This document shows positions 62,847-64,000 of a DNA stretch of 64,000 nucleotides, piece after piece. The notes under the pieces were generated by a model. That model was given only the letters and a program-made list of their open reading frames with translations, did no database searches and had not been told where the DNA came from. The stretch is taken from assembly GCF_001643305.1 (NCBI RefSeq), contig NZ_LSGW01000070.1:1-64000 (forward strand), in the 5' to 3' direction. The DNA is from Aeromonas salmonicida subsp. salmonicida (lineage in GTDB: Bacteria; Pseudomonadota; Gammaproteobacteria; Enterobacterales; Aeromonadaceae). Position numbers and translations under genes: made by a program. How positions within the stretch are numbered: position 1 is the stretch's first letter; each line of letters starts with the position of its first letter.

Positions 62847-64000
62847 CAGGCGTCTCTTGTTAGGCTGGTGGGAAAGGTCAGATGTACGCAGGTGCCTCTG
62901 GGCGGCTGTTCGCTGATGGTCAGCAGACCATGCAGCTTGCTGGCACGCTCATTCATGATGCTGAGGCCATAGTGGTTGACCGCCGAGCTTGCGATCCCTA
63001 TTCCAACACCGTCATCTGAAATCTGAACCTGAATGTTACCATCGGCGAGGGTCTCACAGCTAACATCAATCACTTGCGCGCTGGCATGTTTGATGGCATT
63101 GAGCACTGCTTCACGGATCAGTTGCAGAATATGAATGTGCTGACCCGCTTCAAGATCCGTATCAGCCAGACCGTAATGGAGCCTGATCTCGGCCTGGGTC
63201 TGAGGCTTGAGCTGCTCCAGCATCACCTTGATAGCTTCCCCCAGATTGGCATCGCCGATGCTGAGGCGGAAAGTGCCCAGCAGCTCGCGCAACTGGGTGT
63301 AGGCGCTGCTGAGTCCCTCGTCTATCTGCTGCATGGCCGCCTCTGCCTTTGCGTTATCGCCCTTGGCAAAAGAGCGTTTGAGCAGAGTGGACTGGATTTT
63401 GAGGTAGGAGAGCGCCTGGGCTAGCGAATCGTGCAGCTCGCGGGCGATGACGGCTCTCTCTTCCATCAGCAACAGCCGCTGATGTTGCAGCAGGGTCTGA
63501 TCCTTGTGCAGCACCTGGGCCAGCAGCATGGAGAAGTTTTTCATCAGCCGCTCGTCGATGGGGTGAGTGCTTATCATGTCGAGCCGGCCGTACTCCTGCT
63601 CATCCATCTGCAGATGAAAGCTCACCACTGAGTCGAGATCGCCTGGCCAGCCCTTGCGGCCTGTGATGTAGTCCGGCATGGCGTTCTGTTCAAAGCGGGT
63701 CAGCCGAATATGGTCTATGTGCTGATGGGCCGCGGCCCGTTCCAGCAGTTTGAGCAGAGTGCGCCGACTCAGCGGCGCCGCATGCAGCTTCTGGGCGGTG
63801 GAATAGAGAAAGGAGAGGGTGTCGTTGGCCTGTTGCAGCTTGGCCGTTTTCTCTTCTACCTTGCTTTCCAGCTCCCGATAGAGCTTGCCGAGCTCATCTG
63901 CCATGGTGACGAAGGCAGCCGACAATTCTCCCAGTTCATTCTCGCAATGGGGAGGCAGGGTGAGATCGAACTCCTGGCGCTGGATCTGGCGGGCGCAATA
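62846..64000 (-). CDS. narQ: NarQ-type nitrate/nitrite sensor kinase, C-terminal part
   Basis: Partial: the gene continues beyond base 64000, so the membrane sensor domain is missing. The visible part covers the end of a HAMP domain (NELGELSAAFVTMADEL), a coiled-coil and signalling/GAF-like region, and a HisKA_3 kinase with ARELHDSLAQALSYLK (phospho-His) and HATPase motifs (REAVLNAIKHA, ISDDGVGIG). It shares an overlapping TGATG with narP. Confidence 0.9.
   Translation of the reverse strand, partial: YCARQIQRQEFDLTLPPHCENELGELSAAFVTMADELGKLYRELESKVEEKTAKLQQANDTLSFLYSTAQKLHAAPLSRRTLLKLLERAAAHQHIDHIRLTRFEQNAMPDYITGRKGWPGDLDSVVSFHLQMDEQEYGRLDMISTHPIDERLMKNFSMLLAQVLHKDQTLLQHQRLLLMEERAVIARELHDSLAQALSYLKIQSTLLKRSFAKGDNAKAEAAMQQIDEGLSSAYTQLRELLGTFRLSIGDANLGEAIKVMLEQLKPQTQAEIRLHYGLADTDLEAGQHIHILQLIREAVLNAIKHASAQVIDVSCETLADGNIQVQISDDGVGIGIASSAVNHYGLSIMNERASKLHGLLTISEQPPRGTCVHLTFPTSLTRDA

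Overview
The window looks like chromosome from an Aeromonas-type gammaproteobacterium. It is GC-rich with strongly biased third codon positions. Several gene neighbourhoods match enterobacterial and Vibrio order almost gene for gene: ybfF/seqA/pgm with fldA-ybfE and fur nearby, yafD-mltD-gloB-yafS-rnhA-dnaQ, fadE-gmhA-yafJ, and the ynj operon. The genus is inferred from protein similarity and gene order; no rRNA is present to confirm it.

Layout. 1-770: nested insertion-sequence remnants (an IS3-family end inserted into a second IS3-family orfA, which itself truncates an IS481-type transposase). 957-8635: amino-sugar and chitin catabolism, nagBAC facing nagE-chb across a control region with a CRP site and two NagC-like boxes about 93 bp apart. 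8983-17973: glnS, fur, a hotdog protein, fldA-ybfE-DUF2788-ybfF, seqA-pgm, and an EamA exporter divergent from a MarR regulator with paired operators. 18020-27809: mltB, a seven-gene ynj-type operon (DUF1499, ynjA, a TVP38-flavoprotein fusion, ynjB, ynjC, ynjD, ynjF), a secreted MsrA-like protein without its catalytic cysteine, and ppiC. 28840-34706: tamA-tamB and tRNA-Tyr. 34832-41844: a small conserved protein, raiA, a PAS-GGDEF-EAL protein, slt and a GalR-like repressor. 42104-50421: an SDR protein, yciA, a frameshifted small gene and the yafD-to-dnaQ block. 50501-56256: an HD-GYP response regulator, fadE with a FadR box, gmhA and yafJ. 56586-64000: an Hpt protein, a YvcK-like protein, a FIST (NosP-like) protein with a hybrid kinase, a LON-domain protein and narP-narQ (narQ runs off the end).

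Most of the window is housekeeping sequence. The most interesting parts lie between genes. First, at 61298-61517 on the minus strand there is an apparent sigma54-dependent small RNA: a TGGCAC-type -24 element, two identical LuxO-like boxes in opposite orientation about 97 and 136 bp upstream of the predicted start, and a perfect terminator with eight U. Second, at 41899-42087 there is a LacI/Cra-type operator followed by a folded RNA ending in a U9 terminator, just after a LacI-family regulator gene. Third, at 40750-40811 two perfect 10-bp inverted repeats interleave around a TATAAT box. Fourth, a small gene at 43471-43688 is put out of frame by a 5-bp tandem duplication. Signalling is a recurring theme: a GGDEF-EAL protein, an HD-GYP protein, and a FIST/hybrid kinase/Hpt set that resembles the nitric-oxide NosP-NahK-Hpt circuit known in other bacteria.
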